A stretch of DNA of 64,000 nt from Leptodactylus fallax (taxonomy: Eukaryota > Chordata > Amphibia > Anura > Leptodactylidae): assembly GCA_947044405.1 (NCBI GenBank), contig CAMRHE010000352.1:1462501-1526500 (forward strand), read 5' to 3'. The notes below the pieces were generated by a model. It ran no database searches. It was given only the letters and a program-made list of their open reading frames with translations, and was not told the origin of the DNA. Shown in pieces: positions 41,523-54,174 of the stretch; within the stretch, counting starts at the first letter, position 1; every line of letters begins with the position of its first letter. A program made the position numbers and the translations under genes.

Positions 41523-41968
41523 CATGAAATGTTAAGTTCTGTTTTTATATACGTTATGCTGTGCAATCTAAAAAAAAAAAAAAAAAAAAAAAAGTTAGAT
41601 TTTGGTGTCAGTTTGCTATGTGCAGTATAGATTTTTAACATATTGGTGAATAACAGCAAAATATTCCCTGTCTTCTGTATGTGATTTTGAGTACGAGCTT
41701 TTGTAGTTTGCGGTATATATAAATTGTGTACACCTTGATTCTATTTTGTGTTTTGTGTGAATGTACGATTGAATGAGTTTTAGGTGCAAATAGATGTTTT
41801 AGTGCATTTTTTTTTCAAAAAATGATTTACATGAAGGTGGACATGGCTATCGATAACCCATTGGGACACACATAATCTATAGGTGTCTGCTTTCAAGAAA
41901 TATGTAGGGTTTAGGGGTGCACTTGCTTTTCACACTGTGTAATCTGTACATTTTATAGGATGATACAC

Positions 41969-42002
<34 letters not shown>

Positions 42003-44028
42003 CCAGCTTCAAAGCAGTTTTTTGTTCCTTCCAGTTCTGGTGATTTTATGAAGATATGTGCATGTATGTGTAGTTCTTAGTGATATAAATGAACTTTGCA
42101 CATTTTGAACTCTTATTTTTAAGAGGTTTGGTGCATATAACTTTTTGTTTGGTTTCCACTAATTTAAAATTATTTTTTTTTAACATTGCAATTTAGGTTT
42201 TATTTGGTTTTATTATCTCAAAACTGTGAGAATTGTTCTGGCTACCAGAGGTGCAAAATATCCGGAGACTCCTGGCAGCAAAAGGGTTAAGGCTTCATAT
42301 GAATTGAAAACTGCTCGTGTTGATGTCTCTCAAGCTTTGATTATAGGGGTTAAGCCTTTGGTTCTAGATAGTGGAGGTAAGTGTTAGCTTTTGGGCTTTT
42401 GGATAAGTGGTGACTATCAGCTTTTGGGACTGGTTATGCGGTGTGGCTATCTGTTCTTTTGGCTCTGGATAGAGGAGGTGACTGAGTTCTTAGGGCTCTG
42501 AATAGGGGCAGGTGTCTGTCAGCTCCTGGGGCTGTTGTATTGTATTAATGTTGCCTGAACGGACTGGTTAACTCTCTTGTCAAGTAGACATGTCTTTACT
42601 TGGGTCTCATTCACTGTTGGTACATAAGCATCCTGCTTATTTTTGGTTCGTGTGCTGTCCATGGCTGATCCACTTCTCACATTCACTTCATGTCCCCGCG
42701 TCTGGCGCATGCGGATGGCATCCATGTGCTGTCTGTGATCTTCTTTTAAAATTTTGGTTCCAAGAATACTTTTCATGTCCTCATCAATGTGCGTTTTTAT
42801 ATACTGCTAGAAATCTGGCAGTGTTCTGAATTCAGCGCATTTTTTGCTTTCCTGTTATGCTCCCCGGAGCGGGAGATATGTGTCTACCCACCGTCAGAAG
42901 GGCGGGCCTTACAGCATAGCGTCATTGCCTCCTGTGGGAGTTGTCAGGTCATCACCCAGCTTTTCTATAAATATAATTTGCAGGAATTCAGAATTGGTGG
43001 TAGAAGAGAATGTTGCCGTGGCAGTGGAAATTTTCAGATTTCTGGTCATGGGGTGAACTGCAAAGGAATGAGTTGCTTTTGTGATTGTTTTATTCCTTAT
43101 ATGTTCTCTCTAATGTGTCCATGAATTTGATGGTTTCCTGACAATTTGACCCTGGGGCTATACATACATTATTGAATGTGATGAAGTAGATGAGGTGATG
43201 TGTCAAGCCTTGGATGTTGGAATAGAGAAGCTGAAACATTGGTGTTAGTCATCAAAAGTAAACTCCACTACCTTTTTGTCTTCTGGGCAGGTAGATGGTA
43301 TCATGCATTGTGTGGATGCTCAAGGCACACTTATAGAAGCACTGCTCTTCTTCCTTCTTTTTTTTTTTTTTTTTTTTTTTTATCACCATCAGTGGATGCT
43401 GCAAGAGTCAAAATTGTCCCCTTTTCTGCAGGTATATTGTCACGTAGATGACATCTGACCTGCTTCTCACTGACTGGAGGTCACTATATGTTTCATATAG
43501 TTTGAAATCTGTAATCTAGTGCATTCCTATGGAACTCAGAACTAGACAGAATGAATTCTGGTTAAATAAAACTAAAGGTAATGGACCTGTCAGTGAGATA
43601 GCAGGTCAGGTGGGGTGGCTTCAGGCACAAGATTTGCCAAAAAAAAAAAAAAAAAAGCAACCTGTAAGTTTTTTTTTTTTTTTATTATTATTATTAGTCA
43701 TCTTAATTAGCAGGTTATAGAGATGAATTACCCCAGGGTTATGGGTAATTATACTGTAGGCTTTTTTTTTTTTTTTTTTTTAAATAGAAGTAAATTTGAA
43801 GTTATGCAGGAGGAGGGAATTAATTCTTAGTTTATCCCCGACACACCCTTTGTGTAGCCTGGCCTGCCCAGCTCTGCCCTGGGTTCCAACTAAGCTAACA
43901 GTTATACAGTGTAGATTTTAGACAGCCAGTCTAAAAATTTGCTAGATTTATTACAGTGGCTGATACCACTTTTTAGTTGATTGACTTGGATCCAGAATTT
44001 TCCGACACAATTTTGGTGCGTTTAACCC
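41523..44028. other. No gene; homopolymer-rich spacer
   Basis: Contains long pure runs: A at about 41571-41593, T at about 41970-41996, T at about 43358-43381, A at about 43640-43656 and T at 43762-43781. A MITE fragment related to 32834 lies at about 42772-42910 (GCTAGAAATCTGGCAGTG). A minus-strand 85-codon frame (42519-42776; contains KEDHRQHMDAIRMRQTRGHE) is of unknown nature, perhaps part of an unrecognised repeat. Confidence 0.35.
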
Positions 44029-44032
44029 TTAA

Positions 44033-47000
44033 CCCCTTAAGGACTCGGCCATTTTTCGTTTTTCCCTCCCCACATTCCAAGAGCCATAACTTTTTCATTT
44101 TTCAGTTCAGAGTCACATGATGGCTTATTGTTTACAAAACAAATTGTACTTTTTAAGGAGTCCCCTTAACGACATTGGACGTACTATTACGTCCTGTGCG
44201 CTTGGTACTTAGCGCAACAGGGCGTACTAATACGCCCTGGGGAGGCCGCCCGCTCACTATCTGAGCGGGCGGCATCGGGAACCGGGTGTTAGCTGTAACT
44301 GACAGCTAACACCCTGCTCCATATCCCCCGGTCGGAACTGAGTTCCGATCGGAGGCTTTAACCCCTTGGATGCCGCGGTCAAACATGACCGCGGCATCCA
44401 AGGGGTTCCGCCATCTTGCCGGCACCCCCCCGCGGCGAGATCGGGGGGTGCCGATATGTATAATCTGCAGCCCGGGGTCTGCCCAGTGACCCCAGGCTGC
44501 CTGGAGACCCCACTACCTGGTTGATCCTGCCGAGACCTGTGGAAGTGAGCGCTATGCGTCTGCATAGCCTCACTTCCTGTATAGACTGCAAGACACTTGT
44601 AAGCTCGTGTCTTGCTGTCTGAAGTGCTGAGCCAGCAATCAAAGCATTGCTGTCTCAGGTGTCCTAATGGGACACATGAAAAAATTTAAAAAAAAAGTGA
44701 AAAAAAAATAAAATAGAGTTTGAAAAAAACTAATAAAAGAATAAAGCCCCCAAAATTCCCTTTTCCTATATAAAATGAATTATATAAAAAAAACCCTAAA
44801 AATTAATAAAAACAATGCATATTTGGTATCGCTGCGTCCGTAACAACCTGTACAATAAAACTGAAACAATATTTAATGTACACGCTGAACGTCGGGGGAA
44901 AAAAAAAACGGAAAAAAACTCGCCAAAAGTAATGATTTTTTGCCATCTCACCTTACAAAATAGGCCATAAAAAGTGATCAAAAAGTCATATGTACCCCAA
45001 AACAGTACCAATAAAAAGCACAGGTTGTTCCGCAAAAAATAAGCCCTAAACCAACTCTGTAAACCGTAAAATAAAAATGTTACGCATCTCAGAAGATGGC
45101 GATGCAAAAACAATTAATTTATGTCCCCAAATGGGTTTTTGTTCTGCAAAATTAGTATCCCATAAAAAAAACTGTATAAATGAGGTATCGCCGTAATCGT
45201 ACTGACCCGCAGAATAAAGGTAACATATTACTTATGCTTTATGCTGCATGGTGAAAAATTTAACAGTTAAAACGCAGTGCCAGAATTGATGGGTTTTTTT
45301 TTTTAATCCAACAAGAAAGAGTTAATAAAATTTATTCAATAAGTTATAGGCGCCCAAAGATGATGTCATTACAAAATACATCTCACCCCACAAGCAACAA
45401 GCCCTCATGGCTACATCACCAGAGAAATAAAGAAAATATAGCTCGTACAATGTGAAGACAAAAACTCCAAAAATTGCCAAATCATTAGAACATACCTGGC
45501 TGTGTCAGGAAGGGAATGTATAAGCTGTGCGAACGTATATCAGGGGACACCCCAGATTTAGAGCTTATGAGGGAAAATAAACCAGAAGTGACCCCCAGAG
45601 TGACCTCCCCAATAATAGGAACTACTGGGGAAATAGTAGGGAATTTGGTGTTCCCAATGTACTCCGCACAGCTTACATATTCACTTTTCCCCATCCGCTG
45701 TGTATTCACTCCTGGGATACTAATGCCCACCACACCCCTTGATAAATTCTTTGAGGGGTGCAGTTTTCAAAATGGGGTCACTCCTTTGGGGAATCCACTG
45801 TTATGGTACCTTACAGGCTCTGCAAACATGACATGGCGTCCAGATACCAAACATCTGAATCTGCACTCCAAAAGCCACATAGCGCTCCTTCTCTTCTGCG
45901 CCCTGCTGTGTGCCCAAACTGCAGTTTATGCCCACATGTATGACACTGGTGTACCCAGAATAACGTACTTAATGTCATATGTGGGTATAAACTGCTGTAT
46001 GGACACAGCTGGGCACAGAGGAAGGAGCGCTATTTGGTGTTTGAGAGCACAGGCTTGGACGGTTTGGTTTTTGGACGCCATTGCACTTTTGCAGAGCTGA
46101 AACGCCAGTAAAGTGGAATCTCCTGACATGTCACCCCATTTTGGAAACTACATCCCTGAAGGAATGTATCCAGGGGTACAGTCAGCATTTTTAACCCCCA
46201 AGTGTTGCTATAATTTATTATCCACAAATGAATATGCAGCTGATTGTGAAAGGTGAAAATGACAATTTTTCCAGGAATACGCCATTTCAGTGCGTAATAT
46301 GTTGTGCCCGGCTTGTATCAGAGATGAGCGCTTCAACAGCTGTTGTGCCCGGGATCCCCGCTTAACAGTTTTTGGAGTGTGTGTCTCTGCAGACATAAGC
46401 TGGGCACAACATATCGGGCACTGAAATGGCGTATCTCTGGAAAAATGTTATTTTTAACTTTTCATTATCAGCTGCGCATTCATTTCTGGAAATGAAAAGA
46501 ATGCAACACTTAAGGTTAATAATGCTCGTTACCCCACTTGATAAATACCTTGAAGGGTGTAGTTTCCAAAATGGGGTGACATGTCTGCGAATTTCACTTT
46601 ACTGGCAATTCATGGGCTCTGCAAAAGTGACATGGTGTCCATAAACCAAACTGTGCTCTAAAAACCAAAATAGCGCTCCTTCCATTCTGAGCTCCACCAT
46701 GTACCCATACAGCAGATTATAATCACATATGGGGCATTTCTGTGTTCAGAAGAAATTGTGTAACAAACTGTGGGGAGCTTTTTCTTCTTTAACCACTTGC
46801 AAAAATTAAAAATGTCGCTAAATTTTCGGTTTATTGGAAAAAAAGTAATTTTTCATGTTTACGTCCCAATGATGATAAAATCTGTGAAACCGCTGTGAGG
46901 TCAAAATGCTCACTACCCCTAGATAAATTCTATGAGGGGTGTAGTTTCCAAAATGGGGTCACTTTTGAGGTGTTTCCATTGTATTTAGGGGCTCTGCAAA

Positions 47001-47993
47001 TGCGACATGGCACCCGAAAACTATTCCAGCAAAATCTGCCCTCCAAAAGCTAAATAGCGCTCTTTCCATTCTGAGCCCCACCATGTACCCATACAGCAGA
47101 TTACGACCACATATGGGGTATTGCTGTGTTCAGGAGAAATTGTTTAACAAACTATGGGGTCCTTTTTCTCCTTAAACCCCTTGTGAAAATGAAAACTTTG
47201 GGGATAAAGTGACGTTTTAGTAATTTTTCATTTATACATCCCAATGTTAGTAAAATCTGTGAAACAGCTGTGGGGTCAAAATGCCCACTATACTCCTTGA
47301 TGAATTCTGTGAGGGGTAGTTTCCAAAATGGGATCACTTTTTGGGGGTTTCCATTGTTTTGGTACTTTGGGGGCTCTGCAAATGCAACATGGCACCTGAA
47401 AACTATTCCAGCAAAATCTGCTTTTCAAACGTCCAGTGTCGCTCCTTCCCTTCTGTGCACTGCCGAATGCCCAAACATTAGTTTACACCCACATGTGGGG
47501 TATTTCTGTGCTCTGGAAAAATTGTATAATAAACTGGGAGATGCATTTTCTCCTTTAACCCTTTGTGAATGTGTTAAATTTAGGGCTGAATGAAGGGATT
47601 AGTGGAAAAAAATGAACTGTCTAAATTTCACCTCGATATCGTTTTAATTCTTGTGAAATGCTTAAAGGGTTAACAAACTTCCCAAATGCTGTTTTGAATT
47701 ATTTCAGAGGTGCAGTTTTGAAAATGGGGTGATTTATGGGGGTTTCTAATATATAGGCCTTTATAATCCCCTTCAGAACTGAAGTGGTCCCTAAAAAATT
47801 AGTTTGGGAAATTTTCTTGTAAATGTGGAAAATCGCTGTTACACTTGTAAGCCTTCTAACATCCAAAATAAATTAAAGGACGATTAAAAGATGTCAATAT
47901 AAAGCAGAGATATGGTAGATAATAATTATTAATGTATTTGGGTGGTATGACTATCTGTCTGAAAAGCAGAAAATTTAACATTTTGAAAATTGC

Positions 47994-48028
<35 letters not shown>

Positions 48029-48245
48029 CCAAAATTTCCATCAAATTTCCTATTTTTTATAAATACAAAAATATTGATTAGTGTTTACCACTAACATGAA
48101 GTACAATGTGTCACAAGAAAACAGTCTCAAAATCACTTGTGTAAGTTAAAGCGTCTCAAAGTTCTTGCCACATAAAGTGACATATGTCAGCTTTGAAAAA
48201 CAAGGCCTGGTCCTTAACGCACTTTTGGGCTGTGTCCTTAAGGGG
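44033..48245. repeat. Long TTAA-family repeat with internal repeats and foldback
   Basis: Ends CCCCTTAAGGACTCGGCC and GGGCTGTGTCCTTAAGGGG are inverted and flanked by TTAA (44029-44032 and 48246-48249). The 4.2-kb interior is non-coding. It includes a second end-like motif at 44163 (CCCCTTAACGACATTGGACG), an A-rich stretch shared with 6.9-7.6 kb, and five or six diverged units of roughly 380 bp, each carrying a TGTAGTTTCCAAAATGGGGT core (about 45760, inverted at 46130, 46555, 46935, 47310, 47690). A piggyBac-related non-autonomous element is the likeliest identity. Confidence 0.65.
46085..46610. repeat. Large imperfect foldback inside the TTAA-family repeat
   Basis: The ~215-bp arm at about 46090-46305 (GCCAGTAAAGTGGAATCTCC, then CATGTCACCCCATTTTGGAA) is the inverse of the arm at about 46400-46610 (CCAAAATGGGGTGACATGTC, then TTTCACTTTACTGGC), around a loop of about 95 bp. 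The same arrangement is present in the diverged copy at 56262-56775. Confidence 0.75.
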
Positions 48246-48249
48246 TTAA

Positions 48250-49276
48250 TGGATGGCACCATTCAATATGCTGTGCAATGTACTGGGAAACTGGAAAAAA
48301 ATTCAGAATGAGGTGCAACTGGAGAAAAACTATTTGCACCAATTTCATATGGACTTAATTTTTATGGCATTCACTGTGTGGTAAAAATGACATGTTAATT
48401 GTATTCTGCAGGTCAGTACGAACACGGCAATACCACATTTATATAGTATTTGTAATGTTTTGATACCTTTTTAAAAAATTACAAACTTTGCAAAATAGAA
48501 AAAAAAATTATCATATTGTGACTCCTGTAACTTTTTCATATTTACATGTATGGAGCTGGGTAAGGCGTCTTTTTATGTGGGACAACATGACGTTTTTATT
48601 GATACCATTTGGGGAAAGATCTGATGGTTTGATCACTTTATTCAATTATTTTTATAGGAGGCAAAGTGTTGAAAAAAACACTATTTGTCCATTTTGATTT
48701 TTTTTCACCGCTGCACCCTTCACCGTATGGGATAAATATTTTAATGGTTCGGGCATTTTGGAGCGCGGGGATACCTAATATGTTTGTTTATTTACTTTTA
48801 TATCTGATCTAGGGAAAGGGGGGTGATTTGAACTTTTTTTTTTTTTTTTTTAATGGTCAGACCCCCTAGGGACCTTGAAACCTAGGGGGTCTGATCACTC
48901 ATACTATTGCAGTGAATAGCAAAATGCCTTCACTTCTATTAGACTATGCTTCTGGCATTGTGTAATGGCTCTAATGTAGGCTCCCGGCTGTCATGGCAAC
49001 CGATCGCCGCCCTCCGATGATGTTCTGGAGGGCGGCAATCGGGGGAAAAATGGCAGCGCCTGTGCCATTTAGATGCCGTAGTCCTGTTTGACCGCGACAT
49101 CTAAAGGGATAACAGCTGCTATCGGTGCAGGCACCAATCGCTGCTGTTAGCGGCGGGTGCTGCCTGTATTATACAGCAGGCATCTGCCCTGTATGGAGAG
49201 CGCTCAGCTCCTGAGCGCTCTCCATACATCCTCATGCGACGCAGGACGTACTATTACGCCCTGGGTCGCTAAGGGG
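48250..49276 (-). repeat. TTAA-family repeat, partial copy
   Basis: Minus-strand relative of 19736-20205 and 63560-64000. It begins directly at the TTAA shared with the preceding element and ends GTCGCTAAGGGG followed by TTAA (49277-49280). Near the end, GGACGTACTATTACGCCCTG repeats the motif at 44175-44195. The left end is absent, so the preceding element may have inserted at its TTAA. Confidence 0.55.
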
Positions 49277-49280
49277 TTAA

Positions 49281-50150
49281 AGACTCAGGATAGTTTGTAT
49301 GTTAATGCTCGCTAACAATTTTCCTGGGGTCACCATATTCTGACGCTTTTAACTTTACTGTTTTGTTAAAGGAGATATTTGAGGGCTTCTTATTTGCTGG
49401 ACAAGTTGTACTTTTTATTGGTACCAATGTTTGATATATGTATGACTTTTTGATCAATTTTTGTTGCTGTTTGGAAAGCGAAGGGACCAAAATTTATTTT
49501 TTTCGCCTTTCACTGTACATGATAAATAACGCTATTTTTGGATAGCGGGGCCTTATATGCACATGGGGATACCTAACGTGTTTTGTGTATGTGGAACATC
49601 AGAAATAGGTTCCCTATGGGAACTGAACATTGGCAGTCAGGAGGCTGTTGCTTGGCTTCCTGGCTGTCATGGTAACTCCTCGGCTCTCGCAAACTTATTG
49701 TGAAGGATTCAAGGGGTGGCGGGGGCGATCTTGTTCCCAGACCTGCTGAATGCCGTGATCGCTATTAATATAGTTGTGTTGGTCAGGATTCTCATAAATG
49801 GGTAAGTGTTGCTCCGGATCTATAAGATAGACAAATCAGTAAGGCTCACAGAGGATCTTGAAGTACATGATATAAACAAAAGTATGTACCATGCAAATGG
49901 AAAAATATTAGACTCAAATGGAAAAATGCTTAAGTAATGTAAAAATGCATAGACAGTCTTGCAGTTCAATGTATGCACTAGACCCCCTATATAGCCTAAT
50001 AGAGAGAGGAGATCACATAAAATATCTCCTTACTTGGTGGATTCAACCTCCAACAGAGATCATATCACTAAATATGTTTGCTCAACTGAGACTATAGTTG
50101 TATTTGCCCCTGTTAAGAGACAGAAGTATAACTTCTAAAAGAGGGGGTGT
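49281..50150 (-). repeat. Further diverged TTAA-family repeat
   Basis: Phrases such as GTACTTTTTATTGGTACCAA, CACTGTACATGATAAATAAC and GGGGATACCTAACGTGTTTT parallel 48.6-48.8 kb. The copy is older and its termini are not clear; from about 49790 the sequence becomes unassignable. Confidence 0.45.
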
Positions 50151-50175
50151 AAACTGAATTGACCACAAATAGACA

Positions 50176-50393
50176 CAGTGGCTTGCAAAAGTATTCATAT
50201 CCCTTGAACTTGTTCACATTTTGTCACCTGACATCTGGCCTTTATGGAAGAGTGTCAAGAAGAAAACCAATGTTGAAAGAAAGACATAAGTGTCATTTGC
50301 AGTTTGCCACAAGCCATATAAGGGACACAGCAAACATGTGGAAGAAGGTGCTCTGGTCAGATGAGACCAAAATTGAACTTTTTCAACTTTGAG
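50176..50393 (+). mobile_element. Internally deleted Tc1 remnant
   Basis: A terminal repeat start (CAGTGGCTTGCAAAAGTATT) is joined after ~50 bp to transposase sequence (CTGGCCTTTATGGAAGAGTG through GTGCTCTGGTCAGATGAGAC, in frame ATRVSRRKPML and [14 protein letters not shown]). The leader and N-terminal half of the gene are missing. It is closely related to the Tc1 at 54175. Confidence 0.75.
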
Positions 50394-50929
50394 GGGACCC
50401 TTAGAGAACCCATCCTGATATTTAAGAGGATCAGATATCCATATCAGACCTGCCGGTGAGGGAAGAGTAAGTGTGGAAGAGGGGACCCTAAATAAAACAT
50501 GCATAAAGCAGCTGTTCGTTTAACCCTTTTCCCTGCCACCCAAGGTGGCGCTTCGGTAGCGGAGGACGTATGTAATACATCCTTACTACTAATGCCAATT
50601 CTCAGGATCCATTAGGGTTATGAAGATTATCTTGGATTCATTTTAAAGAGTTGGAAGGAAGGACCAGAACTGCAGAGCCCACAATAAATACTCATTGTCT
50701 GTGCATAGCCTGTATGTGACCCCGGGGGTGGGGGGGGAGGGGGTAGCATGGACTTCTGTCCATGTTATCCCCTCTTCTTTCAATCAGAGAGCATATTGTA
50801 CTTTTGTTATCGGTCACATAGAGGGATAATGTGATACCCCTCTGAACATAACTAGGAAGTTTATTGGTGCTGTGACCCAGATGTTTACCATTGTCCAGGT
50901 CACAGCACCAAAAGAGTTGCATCAAACAC

Positions 50930-51248
50930 TTAGGCCCGCTTCACATCTGTGTTCGGATTTCCGTTCAGGGAGTCTGTTTGGGAACCCCCCCAAACGGAAA
51001 CCTGTACGCATAAAAAAGCGGTTTACCTGGGAAACCCGCGGACCCCATAAGCTCGGTTTCCGCACGAAGCAAGCAGCACTTTCCTCTCCGCATGTTTTGT
51101 GCGGAAACAACACGGACCCCACTATAGTGTATGGGGTCCACGGGTTTCCCAGGTAAACTGCTTTTTTTATGCGTATAGGTTTCTGTTCGGGGGGTTCCCA
51201 AGCGGACTCCCGAACGGAAACCTGAACGCAGATGTGAACTGGGCCTAA
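50930..51248. mobile_element. Foldback MITE, TTAGGCCC ends
   Basis: TTAGGCCCGCTTCACATCTG and CAGATGTGAACTGGGCCTAA are inverted ends. The interior holds further inverted stretches (GGTTTACCTGGGAAACCCGC with GGGTTTCCCAGGTAAACTGC), so most of the 319 bp can fold. It is the longer relative of 34173-34386. Confidence 0.8.
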
Positions 51249-52130
51249 CACAACACGTACACAAAGTTGTCAATAACATTTACATTTGATCCTGTCCATA
51301 CCTGATCTTTATAAAGTAAAATACACCGACTGCCTTTCTAGCGATCTCCATTGCACGCTAAAATAATAGCAATAACAATTATCACTAGAGAATAACGTAT
51401 AAAACACTTCTGACAAGTGGAAAAGTTTGAATTTTTATTTTTTTTTATGCTGCTTCTTTTATAGTCTGGGTTAAAAGTTAAATTTTACTTTTTTGATGCT
51501 GGAATTTTATTCAAGTTTTTCACAAAATATGGAACAGCTCCTATTCCTGTCCTATTTTGCAGCTCTGCTTCCGCGGCTCCTATTCATTCAATGAATAGGG
51601 CCGCAGAAGCACGGGCGGCACACGGGTGACGTCTGTGTGTCGGCTGTGCCTCTCATTCACGGCCGGTGGTAGGCACACAGTCGTGTGCAACCAGGCTTAG
51701 TCTCAGAAACTGTCCCTTAGGGATTCCAATATGCAGAATAACTCAATCTCCGAAGACCATAGTAGCTTCCCACCATTCCAGGAGCAGTCTGGCATAATTT
51801 GGTGCCCATGAACAGCCCATAGCTGTGACCTGAGCTGGCACTAAAGCAGTAAAACAACATAAAGTGCCTCAGCACAAATCTAAGGAGGCCAAGTACAAAC
51901 TAGTTGTGGGTGTGTTATTGACAGCCTTGCATGCTCAAGAACAACTCTACCGCTTCAAGTCCTGTCTCATGTGGGATGGAGGAATATAGAGCTTAAACAT
52001 CTATGCCCCCAAGATACAGCCTTCACCCACTTTAATGCCTTCCAGGCATAAACAGTGTTTGGGCACACAGCAGGGTGCAGATGTGAAGGAGCCTTATGTG
52101 GCTTTGTGACATTTATTCCAGTGTCTAGTT
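51249..52130. other. No gene; contains the 80-bp repeat at 51330-51410
   Basis: The only recognisable item is the segment shared with 34655-34734. A stretch at 51590-51690 (CACGGGCGGCACACGGGTGA) is GC-rich but has no promoter motifs I can name. Confidence 0.3.
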
Positions 52131-52131
52131 G

Positions 52132-52192
52132 TACAGTGCTGCGGAATATGTTGGCGCTATATAAATAAAATGTATTATTATTATTATTATTA
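52132..52192 (+). repeat. L2/CR1-type LINE 3-prime tail
   Basis: GTACAGTGCTGCGGAATATG plus TTGGCGCTATATAAATAAAA followed by (ATT)n is a common 3-prime end of this LINE group and of SINEs that use it; compare the tail at 19670-19731. No body precedes it. Confidence 0.7.
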
Positions 52193-52329
52193 CCAAAAAA
52201 GTGTCTAGAAGCAGCAGTTACTCAGGGAATGAATCTAATCTTTATCTCCACTCTATTCAGGTATATCAACAACTTCATACTATCTACTCATCTGTGTAAG
52301 ACCTCTTGTGTCTCCCTATTTCCTCATAG

Positions 52330-52478
52330 AATGTAAGCTCTTGTAAGCAAGGCCCTCACTCCTTTTGTTTGATATGTTAATTTCTTTGTCATATTGTAAT
52401 GTCTCATATTGTCCGTTCATGTGTCCTCTGATTTGTAAAGTGCTACAGAATATGTTGGCGCTATATAAAGTTGTTGTT
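52330..52478 (+). repeat. Second L2/CR1-type 3-prime tail
   Basis: ATGTAAGCTCTTGTAAGCAA, then TTGTAAAGTGCTACAGAATA and TGTTGGCGCTATATAAA: a slightly longer tail of the same group, without the terminal simple repeat. Confidence 0.7.
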
Positions 52479-53729
52479 TGTTAAAATAGTAAATCTGGGC
52501 CAGGTTTTGTAGTATGTAACCTCATATGAGGTATAGATACAAAGTTGAAGGCGACACATTTGCTTAACCATTTCCCACTCACAACCATTTTCCGGTGGTC
52601 TGTCAGAGCGTACTGCGCATGCGCGGTACACTTGTGTAGTTCTCCGGAGAATTTAGGAGACAGAAGATACAGAGAAGACCAAGACGGGAGTCACCGCAAC
52701 GAATGAAGGGGCGGTGAGAAGCGATGACGAGGTGGGTGCTCGTAGTAGAGGAGGAACGCCCCGGATGCTCCGTGGTGCTCATTAACATAAATGAAGAAAC
52801 AAATTATTGGCTGGGAGAAGAAAACAAGGAAAGGTTGGAGTAGAATGGCCTTTTTAAAGGCCATTTCAACGTGCCATTAGCTTAAAACGTTTTTTTCTAA
52901 TGATAGACTCTCTTTAATAGTGATGTAAATGATATAACCACCCCATAGGACCTGTTGCAATTCTTTCCTTGGGATTGCTTGAATGGGCATGTACTTTCCA
53001 TGGTAAGAATAGGGATAAGTGGCTGGCAGACACCCTTGGTAGTGCTTACCTAAGGGAAGCAAGATTAGTAAAAACATTGAAATCCAGGTCTGATCTGTCC
53101 TTCCCCCACTGGCATGTTTTGAGAGAGTCTGCTGTTCACCATAGATATGAAATTGTAAACGGGCACTAATTACAAAAATATGTCTACTAGAACTGGCAAA
53201 CCATGAAATTGGGAGTGACAGATTGTTACAGGAAAATAAATAGATGGGACAAGTTAACCTACATAGTTAATTTGTAGCTGCTTATCCTTTTTGTACAGTA
53301 GAATCAGCTGCTTATGTGTCTCACCCACTCTTCTCGGGGTTAACTTTATATTTGCAGTCTTTTCTTGTCATTCTGGCATTGAACTATTGTGAGGAAGTAG
53401 CTGAGGTAGATAATCAGAACAGCCACAACCCTCAGCGTCTCCTCCTGCCTGTCTGTTGGAGCCATATGTATCGAAATATACATTTTCTACTGTTGATTTC
53501 TTCAGCTTCTTTGAATAGGCATGGCAAAAATGCAGTGGATCTCCAAATGAGCCAGCAGGGGGCATTCACACTACTTTTTCTAACGTCTGTTGCTGTCTTC
53601 CGTCATAGGATGACAGCAACGGACATTAAACTGTTGCAGAGAACGGTCACCAACTGATTCTGTGTCTGTTCCCATTGACACTAATGTAAACAGCATGACA
53701 GACGCGATATGTCTGATAGTTGTGCATAC

Positions 53730-53960
53730 AGGACTTTCTCCTCTTGCGCTGGCAGACGTGAAGAGAAGGAGCCAGCCTCCCACGCCTACACAATAGTGCT
53801 GGAGCACTCCGGGTCTGTTGCGCAGGCAGATGAGAAAAGGAGACGGACAGAAGGATCTCTCGTACTCAGAAAATCTGGACAGGAAGGCAGGTAAGTATGA
53901 TGGGGTGGGGGGTTGGTCTGAGAGGTAGGTAGGGCTAGTAGTCCTTGGGCTAGCTAGGGG
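53730..53960 (+). repeat. Repeated segment (copy 1)
   Basis: The end of this segment (CTGGACAGGAAGGCAGGTAA, GTATGATGGGG, and AGGGCTAGTAGTCC) is matched at 55385-55470. The two copies lie on either side of the Tc1 at 54175-55128. The family is unknown to me; a SINE-like or MITE origin is possible. Confidence 0.45.
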
Positions 53961-54174
53961 AAAAAGGAAGGGGGATCTGAGTGAAGAGCAATGCATTATG
54001 GTAGTTGTAGGATAAGATAGCAGGAAGCTACCCATGTAAACAAATGCAGAGGATACCAGGAGCTCCCAGAGAAACCCAGAAATCACTCAAAACATTGCTA
54101 AAGGTATTTGGGTGCACTTATTATCTCATTAATAGCACTAACAGACTTTTCTTTTTTTTTTAAAAATAAATAAA

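Noticed and set aside
42519..42776. 85-codon minus-strand frame as a possible small gene
   Set aside because: No recognisable domain, no promoter, and neighbouring sequence is repeat-like; I kept it only as an unknown within the spacer.
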